From NCBI GenBank assembly GCA_001612575.1, contig LJRV01000308.1, forward strand, positions 1-64,000: a stretch of 64,000 nucleotides of DNA, in the 5' to 3' direction. This stretch comes from Streptobacillus notomytis. Its GTDB lineage: Bacteria; Fusobacteriota; Fusobacteriia; Fusobacteriales; Leptotrichiaceae. Below the pieces are notes generated by a model. The model did not search any database and had not been told where the DNA came from. It saw nothing but the letters and a program-made list of their open reading frames with translations. Made by a program: the position numbers and the translations under genes. Below are positions 53,539 through 62,045 of the stretch, piece by piece (positions within the stretch are counted from its first letter, which is position 1; every line of letters begins with the position of its first letter).

Positions 53539-54225
53539 TTAATTAACCAATATCTTTATCACACCGACATATATAATATCCCCTACCTCAATTAAATATG
53601 ATTTATTTGGTAATAATTTTTCCTTTATCTTATTTTTTCTTTCTATTCCACTTCCATTTCTAGAATTTAAATCTTCATAATACCATTTTCCATCAACCTT
53701 ATTTAATAATCCATGTATTCTACTTATTAAATGTGAATACTCATGATTAGATAAATCAATATCTATATCATAATTTTTTTCAGATTTTTTACCTATTACT
53801 ATTGAAGCTTTATTTTTAATATCCCAAGAATATATATCATAATCAAAATCATCTTTAAGTGTTAATTTTTTTATGGTATCTATACTTAATTTTATTTTTT
53901 CATCATTTAATTCTTTTATATATTCCTCTTTTTTTTCTTGTAAGATCTTATTAATATATCTAATATTTCTTTTTCTTTCATAAGGATAATAAAAAAGAAA
54001 AAAATACAGTATATAAACATTAAGTAGTGAATAAAAAATAAGTAAACCTTTATATGAGAATCTAATTGATATAAATAATATAAATATTAGTATTAAAATA
54101 ATCAAAAATATCATATATTGTGTGTATGAATTAATTTTTTTAAATTTAACTTTACCATAAATTTTTGAATTTGGCATAATATATTTAAATAACTTCACTT
54201 TAAATATGGTAAACCATTTTCTCAT
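53539..54225 (-). CDS. Membrane-anchored FHA-domain protein
   Basis: 228 residues. Two hydrophobic segments (YMIFLIILILIFILFISI and GLLIFYSLLNVYILYFFLFY, about residues 33-82) anchor it in the inner membrane. A C-terminal FHA domain (about 140-228) has SIVIGKKSEKNYDI, HEYSHLISRIHGL (Ser/Arg-His) and DLNSRNGSGI, the classic Ser-Arg-Asn-Gly FHA pattern. It begins one base after the preceding gene. Two FHA proteins in one operon with a kinase is typical of T6SS/CIS signalling modules. Confidence 0.8.
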   Translation of the reverse strand: MRKWFTIFKVKLFKYIMPNSKIYGKVKFKKINSYTQYMIFLIILILIFILFISIRFSYKGLLIFYSLLNVYILYFFLFYYPYERKRNIRYINKILQEKKEEYIKELNDEKIKLSIDTIKKLTLKDDFDYDIYSWDIKNKASIVIGKKSEKNYDIDIDLSNHEYSHLISRIHGLLNKVDGKWYYEDLNSRNGSGIERKNKIKEKLLPNKSYLIEVGDIIYVGVIKILVN

Positions 54226-54226
54226 A

Positions 54227-54973
54227 TTACTCTACTTCTACTTTTTTATCAAAATCAAATTCTTTGTTAGATTTTGCTAACATATTTAATATTTCATATA
54301 GTTTAATTAATATTTCTGTATTTGTCATTTTTTCTTTATAATATTTAAATTTAGTAAATATATATTTTTTCAATACTTCAATATTAATTGTTTCTATATT
54401 ACATAAAGATGATATCCATAAATCCATACTTTCTTCAAGTTTTAATTCCATCATTTTATTAGACCATATTTTAAGTAATTTGGGATTAATTCCTGTCTTA
54501 GAATATTTAACTTCATTAATGTTTAAAGAATTATATTCTTTTGAGAATTTTTTTAATTCATAATCATAATTTTTTAAAGTTGCACCATTTCTTAAATTAA
54601 ATCTTACAACTTCCATAGAATCAATTTCTTCAATTTTACTTATCTTTAAATATATCTTTTTATTTACAGTATATTCTTTTTCATAATTTTCTGTAACTAT
54701 GTATACTATAAATTCACCTTCATCATCAGGAATGTTAATATAAATTTTTTCATCTAATAATATAACTTCATTGTTAAATTTATATATTCCTTTATCTATA
54801 AATATCTTTTCACCATCAGTTGTAGGATGTAATCCTGAAATTATTCCTTCTTCATAATCAATATATTTTAAAAAGCTAGCACTATCTATATTTTTATTTA
54901 TTGATAATAAATCTACACTTCTTAATACTGTCTTAGTTGAAAACTTAGGTACAATATATTCATTTTCTAACAT
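54227..54973 (-). CDS. Possible baseplate-like protein of the contractile locus
   Basis: 248 residues, no signal. The first ~130 residues are beta-rich, with a pattern reminiscent of phage receptor-binding or TssK shell domains (IIDKGIYKFNNEVILL after GLHPTTDGEKIFI). The C-terminal part is helical (MMELKLEESMDLWISSL, KEKMTNTEILIKLYEIL). The assignment is only a suggestion from domain order and neighbourhood. Gap of eight bases to the upstream tube-like gene and one base to the FHA gene. Confidence 0.45.
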   Translation of the reverse strand: MLENEYIVPKFSTKTVLRSVDLLSINKNIDSASFLKYIDYEEGIISGLHPTTDGEKIFIDKGIYKFNNEVILLDEKIYINIPDDEGEFIVYIVTENYEKEYTVNKKIYLKISKIEEIDSMEVVRFNLRNGATLKNYDYELKKFSKEYNSLNINEVKYSKTGINPKLLKIWSNKMMELKLEESMDLWISSLCNIETINIEVLKKYIFTKFKYYKEKMTNTEILIKLYEILNMLAKSNKEFDFDKKVEVE

Positions 54974-54981
54974 TTAACCCC

Positions 54982-55413
54982 CTATTTTTGATATCCACCT
55001 TCAATTACTATTTCTTTTATTTTTTCCTTTTTTTGCCTAATTTTTAATAAGAAAGTTCCATTACCATTCTTTTCATCAAAATATTCATTATAATCTATTA
55101 GAAATGCATTAGTTAAATTTACTTTTCTAACTACATTTCCAGCTAAAATTATTTCAAGAGTAACATTTTTATATGCTTCTAAGTCTTCTGCACTAACCAA
55201 GGACCAAAGTAATAGTTTTCTTGTCGGATCTTCAACATCATTTTGACCTATACTAGGTATTATCTTACCTTCTATTTCAAGTCCTATACTAAGATCTGTA
55301 GATCTTGCATTAGAGCTATCATTTGTATCTGATAAAAACTTAACACTTACAATATTTTCTTGCTCTACTGTAAATTCTTCGCTACTTCCTTTTAAATTCA
55401 ACTTAAATCCCAT
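54982..55413 (-). CDS. Hcp/tail-tube-like small protein
   Basis: 143 residues, all-beta. The sequence begins MGFKLNLKGSSEEFTVEQEN and includes the Ser-Asn-Ala-Arg-Ser-Thr-Asp-Leu stretch, KLLLWSLVSAEDL, and an acidic FLIDYNEYFDEKNGNGTF near the end. This pattern is shared with small proteins in contractile-type clusters of clostridia, where it was often labelled a membrane-associated protease; I see no protease motif. A beta-barrel tube subunit, analogous to Hcp or phage tail tube, is the most likely role. It follows the sheath-like gene by 14 bases, the usual sheath-tube order. Confidence 0.55.
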   Translation of the reverse strand: MGFKLNLKGSSEEFTVEQENIVSVKFLSDTNDSSNARSTDLSIGLEIEGKIIPSIGQNDVEDPTRKLLLWSLVSAEDLEAYKNVTLEIILAGNVVRKVNLTNAFLIDYNEYFDEKNGNGTFLLKIRQKKEKIKEIVIEGGYQK

Positions 55414-55427
55414 TAATTACCCCACCT

Positions 55428-57566
55428 TTAATTAGTTTTATTTATTTCAATTTTAAGATTTTTAACTTCTCCAAGGAATACTAAATTCAATTGACAAGTA
55501 TTATTTTGTTCATCTATTACATGTGATATATCATCACCCTGTCTTAATATTGCATTTACTGTTGTAGATTCTTTTAACCAAATACTCTTTTGGCTATTTG
55601 GACTATTACTAAAAAAATAATTTAATTTATCTGATTTAAAATCATTACTCATAAATCTTAATAGTCTTTCTATATAGGTCGTTGTTAAAGTTTTATATAT
55701 ACTCTCGTAATTATTATTACTTGTTTTATATAAATTTCTAGCTTTATAAACTGTTATATTCTTTACCTTTTCATTATTTATTTGTGCTTGTTCAGATGCA
55801 AAAATAAATCCATAATTTTTACTATTTATCTCTTCTTTTATTCCAACCGTAAATCCACTAATTTCACGTGCCATTACTGTTCTTACAATTAATGAATTAT
55901 CTTCTGCTTCTATGTTAAATCTAACACCTGGATTATTTGATACATTTTTAAATCTTTCTTTTAAATAAATAGGACATTGATATGCTGCAACTAATCCAGC
56001 AGCTATATATGCAGCATCTATATAAATCCCGTCTAAGAAAAATTCTAAATTATCTCCATCGTTGAAAAATACTCCATCTTCATTTATAATTGCTTTTTTA
56101 TCAATTTTAATTCCAGATTTATCTTTTGGTATTAAAGTTAAATTAGGTAAAACTGGTATAATGTATTCTGAAAATTTACTATTTTCTAATACCTGTGTTT
56201 TTTCAACATACTTATTAATTCCATATATGGCAAGATTTTCAAAAGTATTCTCATTATTTCTTTCAAAACTAATAAAAGTCTGTACTTTATGTTTATAAAG
56301 TATTTCCATTAAATTAGATAAATCCTGTACAGTATTTACATTTTTTGATTTAATATCATTATTACCACTAAATATATTTTTACTACTCTTCTTGAAGTCA
56401 TCTTTTAATGAAATGTTTGGAAAAATAGAAAACCATATTGTATTTTCAAATTCATTTTTATCATTAACAGTTCTTAAATATTTTTCTATTTTTTCTCTGT
56501 TTTTAACTTGAATTAATAATTCATTGTCAACATTAGTAATAAGTAATTTTGGTAGCATTCCTTTAGTATTTACTGAATATTGATCAAAGAATAATTTAAC
56601 CCCCATAACCTTCTCTATTAATTCTTTAGCAATCTTGATAAAATCTTCTTGAGAATTTTTATACAGTTCTAAATATTGATTATAGTTATTTACTTCTTTT
56701 TCAAAATCAATTTTAAGATTATTAGTCGTTATCGGAACATATGTTCTTTTAATTAAATTAGCTACATAATTATTTGGCTTTTCAATACTTTCATAATAAT
56801 CATTTTCAAATATTTCTAATAATTTTTGACTATTATTTGGTAAAAGTTTTACAGTTTCTAATTCCAACTGATCCTCTATAAATTCTATTTCTCCTCCATC
56901 TGAAAATTCTAAATAACCCAGTTTTATTTCCTCAATATTTACATTTTCTTTATTCTCTCCAATTTCAAGTCTAGTTTTTATATCTTCTATAGCTAATGGT
57001 AACATCGCTAAAATATTATTGTAATTTTTTGATGCTTCTTGAAATTTATAATTTAATAAATCTCCAACATCAAGTTTTTTAGGACTTTTATCGCTTAAAG
57101 CTTCATATTTTGCAAATAGATAATTGATTTCTTTTCTTTGTTGTTTTATATTTTCTATTATTTTTCTCGGTGATATTAACTCTAAAATATCCTCAAATTT
57201 AAAATCTACATTTTTCTGATCTAAATTTTTTCTATTTTCAATCAATGTTGATAACATTCTTATAAAAGTATTTTCATTATTAATATATATTGTTGTATAC
57301 ATAGAATCTGGAATATTTTCATTTTTTGTAAGTGTATATCCAATTCTTTTATTTTCAACATCCATATATGAATAAATTTTTGGTTCAAATTTTTCTAAAA
57401 ATTCATTAAAATCCGATACTAATAAATGCTTATTTATTTCTTGAATTTTTTCATCATCTAAACTACTAATATTTTCAACATCACCTATTAAAGTTAATAT
57501 ATCATAAACCTCTTCATTAAATTTTTCGAACAGTAATGTACGATTTGTTTGTTTTATAACCTCCAA
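55428..57566 (-). CDS. Probable contractile sheath (TssC-like) protein
   Basis: 712 residues, first gene of the operon. Start is TTG at 57566, with GGGGGAG nearby and no in-frame ATG close. N-terminal ~200 residues are helical. The C-terminal half has IWFSIFPNISL, YIIPVLPNLTLIPKDKSG, GIYIDAAYIAAGLVAAYQCP, and a final block (LTTTYIERLLRFMSNDF, then STTVNAILRQG and QLNLVFLGEVKNLKIEI) laid out like the TssC C-terminus: conserved helix, then linking beta-strands. The length fits a fused TssB-TssC. Confidence moderate: I recognise architecture, not exact family. Promoter at 57640-57668. Confidence 0.5.
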   Translation of the reverse strand: MEVIKQTNRTLLFEKFNEEVYDILTLIGDVENISSLDDEKIQEINKHLLVSDFNEFLEKFEPKIYSYMDVENKRIGYTLTKNENIPDSMYTTIYINNENTFIRMLSTLIENRKNLDQKNVDFKFEDILELISPRKIIENIKQQRKEINYLFAKYEALSDKSPKKLDVGDLLNYKFQEASKNYNNILAMLPLAIEDIKTRLEIGENKENVNIEEIKLGYLEFSDGGEIEFIEDQLELETVKLLPNNSQKLLEIFENDYYESIEKPNNYVANLIKRTYVPITTNNLKIDFEKEVNNYNQYLELYKNSQEDFIKIAKELIEKVMGVKLFFDQYSVNTKGMLPKLLITNVDNELLIQVKNREKIEKYLRTVNDKNEFENTIWFSIFPNISLKDDFKKSSKNIFSGNNDIKSKNVNTVQDLSNLMEILYKHKVQTFISFERNNENTFENLAIYGINKYVEKTQVLENSKFSEYIIPVLPNLTLIPKDKSGIKIDKKAIINEDGVFFNDGDNLEFFLDGIYIDAAYIAAGLVAAYQCPIYLKERFKNVSNNPGVRFNIEAEDNSLIVRTVMAREISGFTVGIKEEINSKNYGFIFASEQAQINNEKVKNITVYKARNLYKTSNNNYESIYKTLTTTYIERLLRFMSNDFKSDKLNYFFSNSPNSQKSIWLKESTTVNAILRQGDDISHVIDEQNNTCQLNLVFLGEVKNLKIEINKTN

Positions 57567-57578
57567 TAACTCTCCCCC

Positions 57579-57611
57579 TTATATATCAATTAACCCCCTA
57601 AAATTTCCCAA
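57579..57611 (-). CDS. Possible 10-codon leader frame upstream of the contractile operon
   Basis: TTG at 57609-57611 with AAGGAGG four bases upstream opens a 10-codon frame (LGNFRGLIDI) ending 12 bases before the first gene's start. G-rich patches in this leader (AGGGGG, AAGGGGGAG) could act as ribosome sites or in structure. Weak evidence. Confidence 0.25.
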   Translation of the reverse strand: MGNFRGLIDI

Positions 57612-57639
57612 CTAACCTCCTTCCATTAATTGATAACTC

Positions 57640-57668
57640 ATTATATTATTTTTTAATTTTAATGTCAA
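57640..57668 (-). promoter_or_regulatory. Consensus sigma70 promoter of the contractile-like operon
   Basis: On the minus strand TTGACA (57663-57668), exactly 17 bases, TATAAT (57640-57645): perfect matches at both boxes, implying strong constitutive transcription unless blocked. Confidence 0.8.
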
Positions 57669-57712
57669 GTATTTTTTAATTTTATTTTAATTAAAGTAAT
57701 TTTTGAAATAAA

Positions 57713-57736
57713 AAATGTACCATCTTAGGTACATTT
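57713..57736 (-). terminator. Terminator of trmB
   Basis: AAATGTACC / GGTACATTT nine-base stem with a 6-base loop, then TTTATTTC on the minus strand. Confidence 0.7.
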
Positions 57737-57739
57737 ATA

Positions 57740-58435
57740 TTATTTTTTAATTATTTCAATATATTTAATATTCATATTATGTTTAGATAAAAATAAATGT
57801 TCAAATTCTGTTTTTATATTATCCAAAGCCTTTTCGGAATTATGTAAATCATCCGTATGATAAACAACTTCATAGTTTTTACTATCTTTTATTAATTCTA
57901 AAATATCTAAATAATAATTCAAATGATCTGTTTTAAAATATATTTTTGAACCTGATTTTAATACTACATCTAAATCATTTAAAAGTTTAGGTCCAAATAT
58001 TCTTTTATGTTCCTCGTTTTCCCAAGGATCTGGAAAATTAATATACAGACCTGAAAGTTCATTATCACCTATAAATTCTTTAAGTGAATTCACTCTCTTT
58101 TTTAGAAATAGTAAATTGTTCAAATTATTTTTTTCTGCTTTTCTCGCAGCTTGAACTAATCTTTTTAATCTAAGTTCAACACCTAAAAAATTAATATTAG
58201 GATTTTGTAATGCTTTATTATTTGTAAAATTAGCACTTCCACTTCCAATTTCTAAATGTAATTCATTATTATTTTTAAAATAAATTTCATTCCACATACC
58301 TTTTGAATTCAAAATTTCTTCATCATCAAATATTAAATGATTAGGATATTTTGGCATTTCATACATGTATATATTATAATGTTTTTTGGGCTTATCAAAA
58401 AAGTATTCCCAAAGTTCTTTGTTCCTAAATTTCAT
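57740..58435 (-). CDS. trmB: tRNA (guanine46-N7)-methyltransferase
   Basis: 231 residues. SAM-binding LHLEIGSGSANFT, then the TrmB signature GLYINFPDPWENEEHKRIFG with the catalytic Asp-Pro-Trp. It makes m7G46 in the tRNA variable loop. It lies six bases after the SurA-like gene and is followed by a terminator. Start ATG at 58433-58435. Confidence 0.95.
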   Translation of the reverse strand: MKFRNKELWEYFFDKPKKHYNIYMYEMPKYPNHLIFDDEEILNSKGMWNEIYFKNNNELHLEIGSGSANFTNNKALQNPNINFLGVELRLKRLVQAARKAEKNNLNNLLFLKKRVNSLKEFIGDNELSGLYINFPDPWENEEHKRIFGPKLLNDLDVVLKSGSKIYFKTDHLNYYLDILELIKDSKNYEVVYHTDDLHNSEKALDNIKTEFEHLFLSKHNMNIKYIEIIKK

Positions 58436-58441
58436 GTTTAT

Positions 58442-59224
58442 TTATTTTATATATTCCTTTACAAGTTTTTCTATATCATATTCCTTAATTACTCTTTCAA
58501 CTATTTCATTTTTAACTTCTGCAATTTTTGCATTAAGTAAATTATCTCCAACATATTTAAATAATTCTTCTTGAGAATAATTTTTAACTGCTTCAAAATT
58601 TTCTTTTGAGAATTTTTGCATTTCATCTAATACAGTTTGATTAGAAATTATTGCTTTTTCTTCAATTAATTTATTTAAATAATAATTAAGTCTTGCATCT
58701 TTTTTAATTAATTCTATTTCTTCATTATTTTCCTCAAAAAAATTATCTTTTTTAGCATTTTCTTTCAATACATTTATTAATAATATAGATTTAATTAAAT
58801 TTTCATTTCCTTTTGTAAATAATATATCTTCTTTTGATAAAACAACATTATCATCCATTTCATTCATCAATTTTTTAACTAAATCTTCAAATAATAAATA
58901 GTTTGATTGTTCGGTTAAATCTTTTTTTATAATTTCTCTTGCTTCATTAAATGGTATTTTATTTTGTTCAAAATATTCTTTATTTTTGTTATATACTTCT
59001 ATAATAGAATTTTCATTAACCATAACTCTTGGTTCAACTTTTTTTCTCATATATAATTCTAAAACTAAATTTTCTTCGCTAAACCATATATTTTTCTTAT
59101 CACTTTCATCAAATTCATAATTTAAACTTTCATTATATATAGCTTTCGAAACTAAATTCATTTTTACTGCTTCTTCATTTTTATTGAATATTTCTATTTC
59201 TTTTTTAGTTAACTTTAATTCCAT
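58442..59224 (-). CDS. SurA/PpiC-like protein without signal peptide
   Basis: 260 residues. Charged and helical throughout. The segment VMVNENSIIEVYNKNKEYFE followed by KIPFNEAREIIKKDLTEQSN follows the helical chaperone pattern of SurA and PpiC N-terminal domains, but no peptidyl-prolyl isomerase domain and no signal sequence are present. The C-terminal half (about 190-260) looks similar (VLDEMQKFSKENFEAVKNYS). It may be a cytosolic chaperone or an unrelated helical protein. It is between tRNA-Leu and trmB, probably transcribed with both. Confidence 0.55.
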   Translation of the reverse strand: MELKLTKKEIEIFNKNEEAVKMNLVSKAIYNESLNYEFDESDKKNIWFSEENLVLELYMRKKVEPRVMVNENSIIEVYNKNKEYFEQNKIPFNEAREIIKKDLTEQSNYLLFEDLVKKLMNEMDDNVVLSKEDILFTKGNENLIKSILLINVLKENAKKDNFFEENNEEIELIKKDARLNYYLNKLIEEKAIISNQTVLDEMQKFSKENFEAVKNYSQEELFKYVGDNLLNAKIAEVKNEIVERVIKEYDIEKLVKEYIK

Positions 59225-59247
59225 AGTATCATCCTTTCAAAAAAAAA

Positions 59248-59330
59248 TGGTGACTAGGAAGGGACTCGAACCCTTATGATTTCTCGGCAGATTTTGAGTC
59301 TGCTGCGTCTACCGATTTCGCCACCCAGCC
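59248..59330 (-). tRNA. tRNA-Leu(CAA)
   Basis: On the minus strand a class II cloverleaf with acceptor GGCTGGG/CCTAGTC (two G-U pairs), D-loop GGTAGACGC, anticodon loop CTCAAAA within stem GCAGA/TCTGC giving anticodon CAA, an extended variable arm and the T-loop GGTTCGAGTCC. The CCA end is encoded. It reads UUG codons. Confidence 0.93.
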
Positions 59331-59366
59331 ATCTACAATAGTTTAACATAATTTTTTCAAAAAAAC

Positions 59367-59389
59367 AAGATAGAACATTGTTCTATCTT
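59367..59389 (-). terminator. Terminator of the YadA/OmpA-type gene
   Basis: AAGATAGAACA / TGTTCTATCTT stem with a 1-base centre (practical loop larger), followed on the minus strand by TGTTTTTTT. Lies between the OmpA-type gene and tRNA-Leu. Confidence 0.7.
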
Positions 59390-59404
59390 ATTTATCAGAA
59401 AATA

Positions 59405-61231
59405 TTATCTTAATGCAATCTCTACTCTTCTATTTAAATATCTTCCTGTTGAATTCTTATTTGTTTCCACAATATTACTATATCCTGATGAACTTACCTT
59501 TCTTATAGATATACTTCCATCTAATCCTAATTCTCTTAATTTTTCAGCAACTTTATTTGCTCTCCTTAACCCCAATTCAAGATTGAAATTTTCATTTGAT
59601 ACATTATCTGTATACCCTGTTATATATATTTTTCTGTTCTTAAAATTAATGTTTAATTCTTTCACAATATTCCTAAGTATATCTATTTGTGAACTTGTTA
59701 ATTCTGATGCTCCCATCTTATATCCATTTAATGTATATAGATCATCTTCATTTACTTTAATGCTTTCATAATTTTTTAATTTTTCTCTAAATCTTTCAAG
59801 CTCTTGACATATGTTGCCATTTTGTTTATCTAATTTATCATTTAAAGCATTCAATCTTTCTAAATAAATATTAATAGTTGTATCTTTTTCTTTTGAATCA
59901 TTATCATAACCTCCAAATTGATAACTTATTCCTGCTCCTAATGCTAAATATCCTTTTGTATTAAGTGATCCACTTGCTCTATACACTATATTATCATTTG
60001 TTCCAGAAAATCCTAAAGCAAAAGCATTCTCTCCATTATAGTAAGCATATGATCCTGAAAGATTATGTCCTTTATTATTTACTTGTAATAAATTTGCCAT
60101 TGCTATTGCATTTGCTATTCCACTATTTGCTGCAACTCCTTTTTCTATATCTTTTTTAATTTTATCTGATAAATCTACATTAACTTCATTTCCATTTGCT
60201 TTTGTTATAATATGATCAGAACCCTTAATTTTAAAATTCAGTCCACTATTTTTATTTAACATTTGTTTTTCTGTAGTTCCACTATCTCCATCAAATGATA
60301 AGGTATTTGTAGATAATTTCTCTAATTTTTCACTCGTTTCTTTATTTTTATCAAAATTCTCTTTTATTGAATCATGTATAGTATTCTTACTAGTTCCACC
60401 AATATTTGACATAGTTATTTTACCATTTATATCCAAATTTGCATTAGAACCAAAAATATCTTTAACTGAACTTGCAAAATATCCAAAAATCTTATTTGTT
60501 GAATAAAGTTGTGAACCATTTATTGCATCAGTAGATGTGCTACTTATTTGTCCTGCTGCAACATTCTGTAGTTGTCTTTCCTTATCTTTATCTCCTATAG
60601 ATACTACTGAAACAGGATTATTTCCTGCAAATCCATTATATTTTATATTTTCTATTGTAACTTCATTTGTTTTTACTGCATTTGTTGTCTTACTATTAGA
60701 TCCTATAGCTACTGATTTTTCTGAATTGGCCTCTGCTTGATCACCTATTGCTATTGAATATTCTCCTTTAGTTTTAGCTTCATTTCCTAGTACTATTGAA
60801 AAGGCTTTTCCAGCTTTTGAATTACTTCCTATTGATATTGAAGTCCCTCCTTCAGCTTGTGCTTTATATCCTTGTGCTATTGCATAATTTGCTCCAGATT
60901 TTGCTCCATATCCATGTGATATTGAAGCGTATCCATCAGCTTGCGCTTCATACCCTTGTGTTACTGCAGCATATCCTTCACTTGAACTTTTATTTCCAAT
61001 TGCTATTGAGTATTCTCCACCATGTTCTGTTTTAGAACCCACACTAATACTATTTTTATTTTGATCTCCTATTCCATAATATATTGGTTTTATTTCATAA
61101 TTCATACCATTTCGTTTTTTTAATCCTTCTGGCATTAAATCTGTAGTTTGTCTATTTGCAAAAATATTTTCTATTGTCAAAAATGTAATAAATAATAATA
61201 GTATGTTAAATAATGATTTATTTTTTTTCAT
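59405..61231 (-). CDS. Trimeric autotransporter-type adhesin with C-terminal OmpA domain
   Basis: 608 residues. Signal peptide (KSLFNILLLFITFLTIENIFA). Residues about 55-185 are repeating YadA-head motifs (AIGNKSSSEGYA, AISHGYGAKSG-like, SIAIGDQAEANSE). The neck motif is STSTDAINGSQLYSTN. Residues about 365-440 look like the four-strand YadA anchor (GIANAIAMANLLQV, then NGENAFALGFSG, GYLALGAGISYQFGG). Unusually, a coiled coil (IYLERLNALNDKLDKQNG) and an OmpA-type peptidoglycan-binding domain (ITGYTDNVSNENFNLELGLR, RYLNRRVEI) follow, with the Asp and Arg used to bind diaminopimelate. The trimer would display heads outside and hold peptidoglycan inside. Terminator follows. Confidence 0.85.
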   Translation of the reverse strand: MKKNKSLFNILLLFITFLTIENIFANRQTTDLMPEGLKKRNGMNYEIKPIYYGIGDQNKNSISVGSKTEHGGEYSIAIGNKSSSEGYAAVTQGYEAQADGYASISHGYGAKSGANYAIAQGYKAQAEGGTSISIGSNSKAGKAFSIVLGNEAKTKGEYSIAIGDQAEANSEKSVAIGSNSKTTNAVKTNEVTIENIKYNGFAGNNPVSVVSIGDKDKERQLQNVAAGQISSTSTDAINGSQLYSTNKIFGYFASSVKDIFGSNANLDINGKITMSNIGGTSKNTIHDSIKENFDKNKETSEKLEKLSTNTLSFDGDSGTTEKQMLNKNSGLNFKIKGSDHIITKANGNEVNVDLSDKIKKDIEKGVAANSGIANAIAMANLLQVNNKGHNLSGSYAYYNGENAFALGFSGTNDNIVYRASGSLNTKGYLALGAGISYQFGGYDNDSKEKDTTINIYLERLNALNDKLDKQNGNICQELERFREKLKNYESIKVNEDDLYTLNGYKMGASELTSSQIDILRNIVKELNINFKNRKIYITGYTDNVSNENFNLELGLRRANKVAEKLRELGLDGSISIRKVSSSGYSNIVETNKNSTGRYLNRRVEIALR

Positions 61232-61311
61232 ATTAACCTCATTTCTTTTTATTATATTTTTTAAACTACCAACTTATACAGAATATTATAATAAAATTCT
61301 TAAATAGTTTT

Positions 61312-62043
61312 TTATTTCAATATTCTCGATAAAAATTCTTTTGTTCTTTCGTTTTTAGGATTAGTAAATATCTCATCTGGATGTCCTTCTTCAAGAATAA
61401 TTCCACTATCCATAAAAATTATTTTATCAGAGACTTCTCTTGCAAAATCCATTTCATGTGTTACTATTATCATAGTTAAACCTTCATCTGCCAGTTCTTT
61501 TATAACTTTTAAAACCTCTCCAACCATTTCAGGATCTAACGCAGATGTTGGTTCATCAAATAATAATAATTCTGGATTTACAGAAAGTGCCCTTGCTATT
61601 GCAACTCTTTGTTTTTGTCCACCAGATAATTGATTTGGTCTGGCATTAATAAATTTGGACATTCCAACTTTTTCTAAATATTTTATAGCGTTATTTCTTG
61701 CTTCTTCTCTTGTTCTACCTAAAACACTTATTTGTGCTAACATACAGTTTTCAAGTACATTTAAATTATTAAATAAATTAAACTGTTGAAACACCATCCC
61801 AACCTTACTTCTATATTTATTAAGTGATATTTTCTTATCCTTAATATCAATATCTTTATATGTAACATTACCGTCATCATATGTTTCAAGTAAATTTAAA
61901 CATCTTAATAAAGTGGATTTTCCTGATCCCGAAGAACCTATAATTGAAATAACTTCACCAACATTTACTTCAAAATTTATTCCATTTAATATATTTCTTT
62001 TACCATAACTCTTTTTTAAATTCATAACTTTAATTATACTCAT
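61312..62043 (-). CDS. Amino-acid ABC transporter ATP-binding protein
   Basis: 243 residues of the polar-amino-acid (GlnQ/HisP) family. Walker [13 protein letters not shown]-loop [11 protein letters not shown], signature [13 protein letters not shown], Walker [18 protein letters not shown]-loop VTHEMDF. It powers the fused binding-protein/permease encoded two bases upstream. Lysine is the likely substrate because the operon leader holds a lysine riboswitch. Confidence 0.94.
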   Translation of the reverse strand: MSIIKVMNLKKSYGKRNILNGINFEVNVGEVISIIGSSGSGKSTLLRCLNLLETYDDGNVTYKDIDIKDKKISLNKYRSKVGMVFQQFNLFNNLNVLENCMLAQISVLGRTREEARNNAIKYLEKVGMSKFINARPNQLSGGQKQRVAIARALSVNPELLLFDEPTSALDPEMVGEVLKVIKELADEGLTMIIVTHEMDFAREVSDKIIFMDSGIILEEGHPDEIFTNPKNERTKEFLSRILK

Positions 62044-62045
62044 AT

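Noticed and set aside
59405-61231. Head repeats of the adhesin as a CRISPR-like or satellite array
   Set aside because: The repeats are protein-level (about 14 residues), with degenerate DNA and no spacers.
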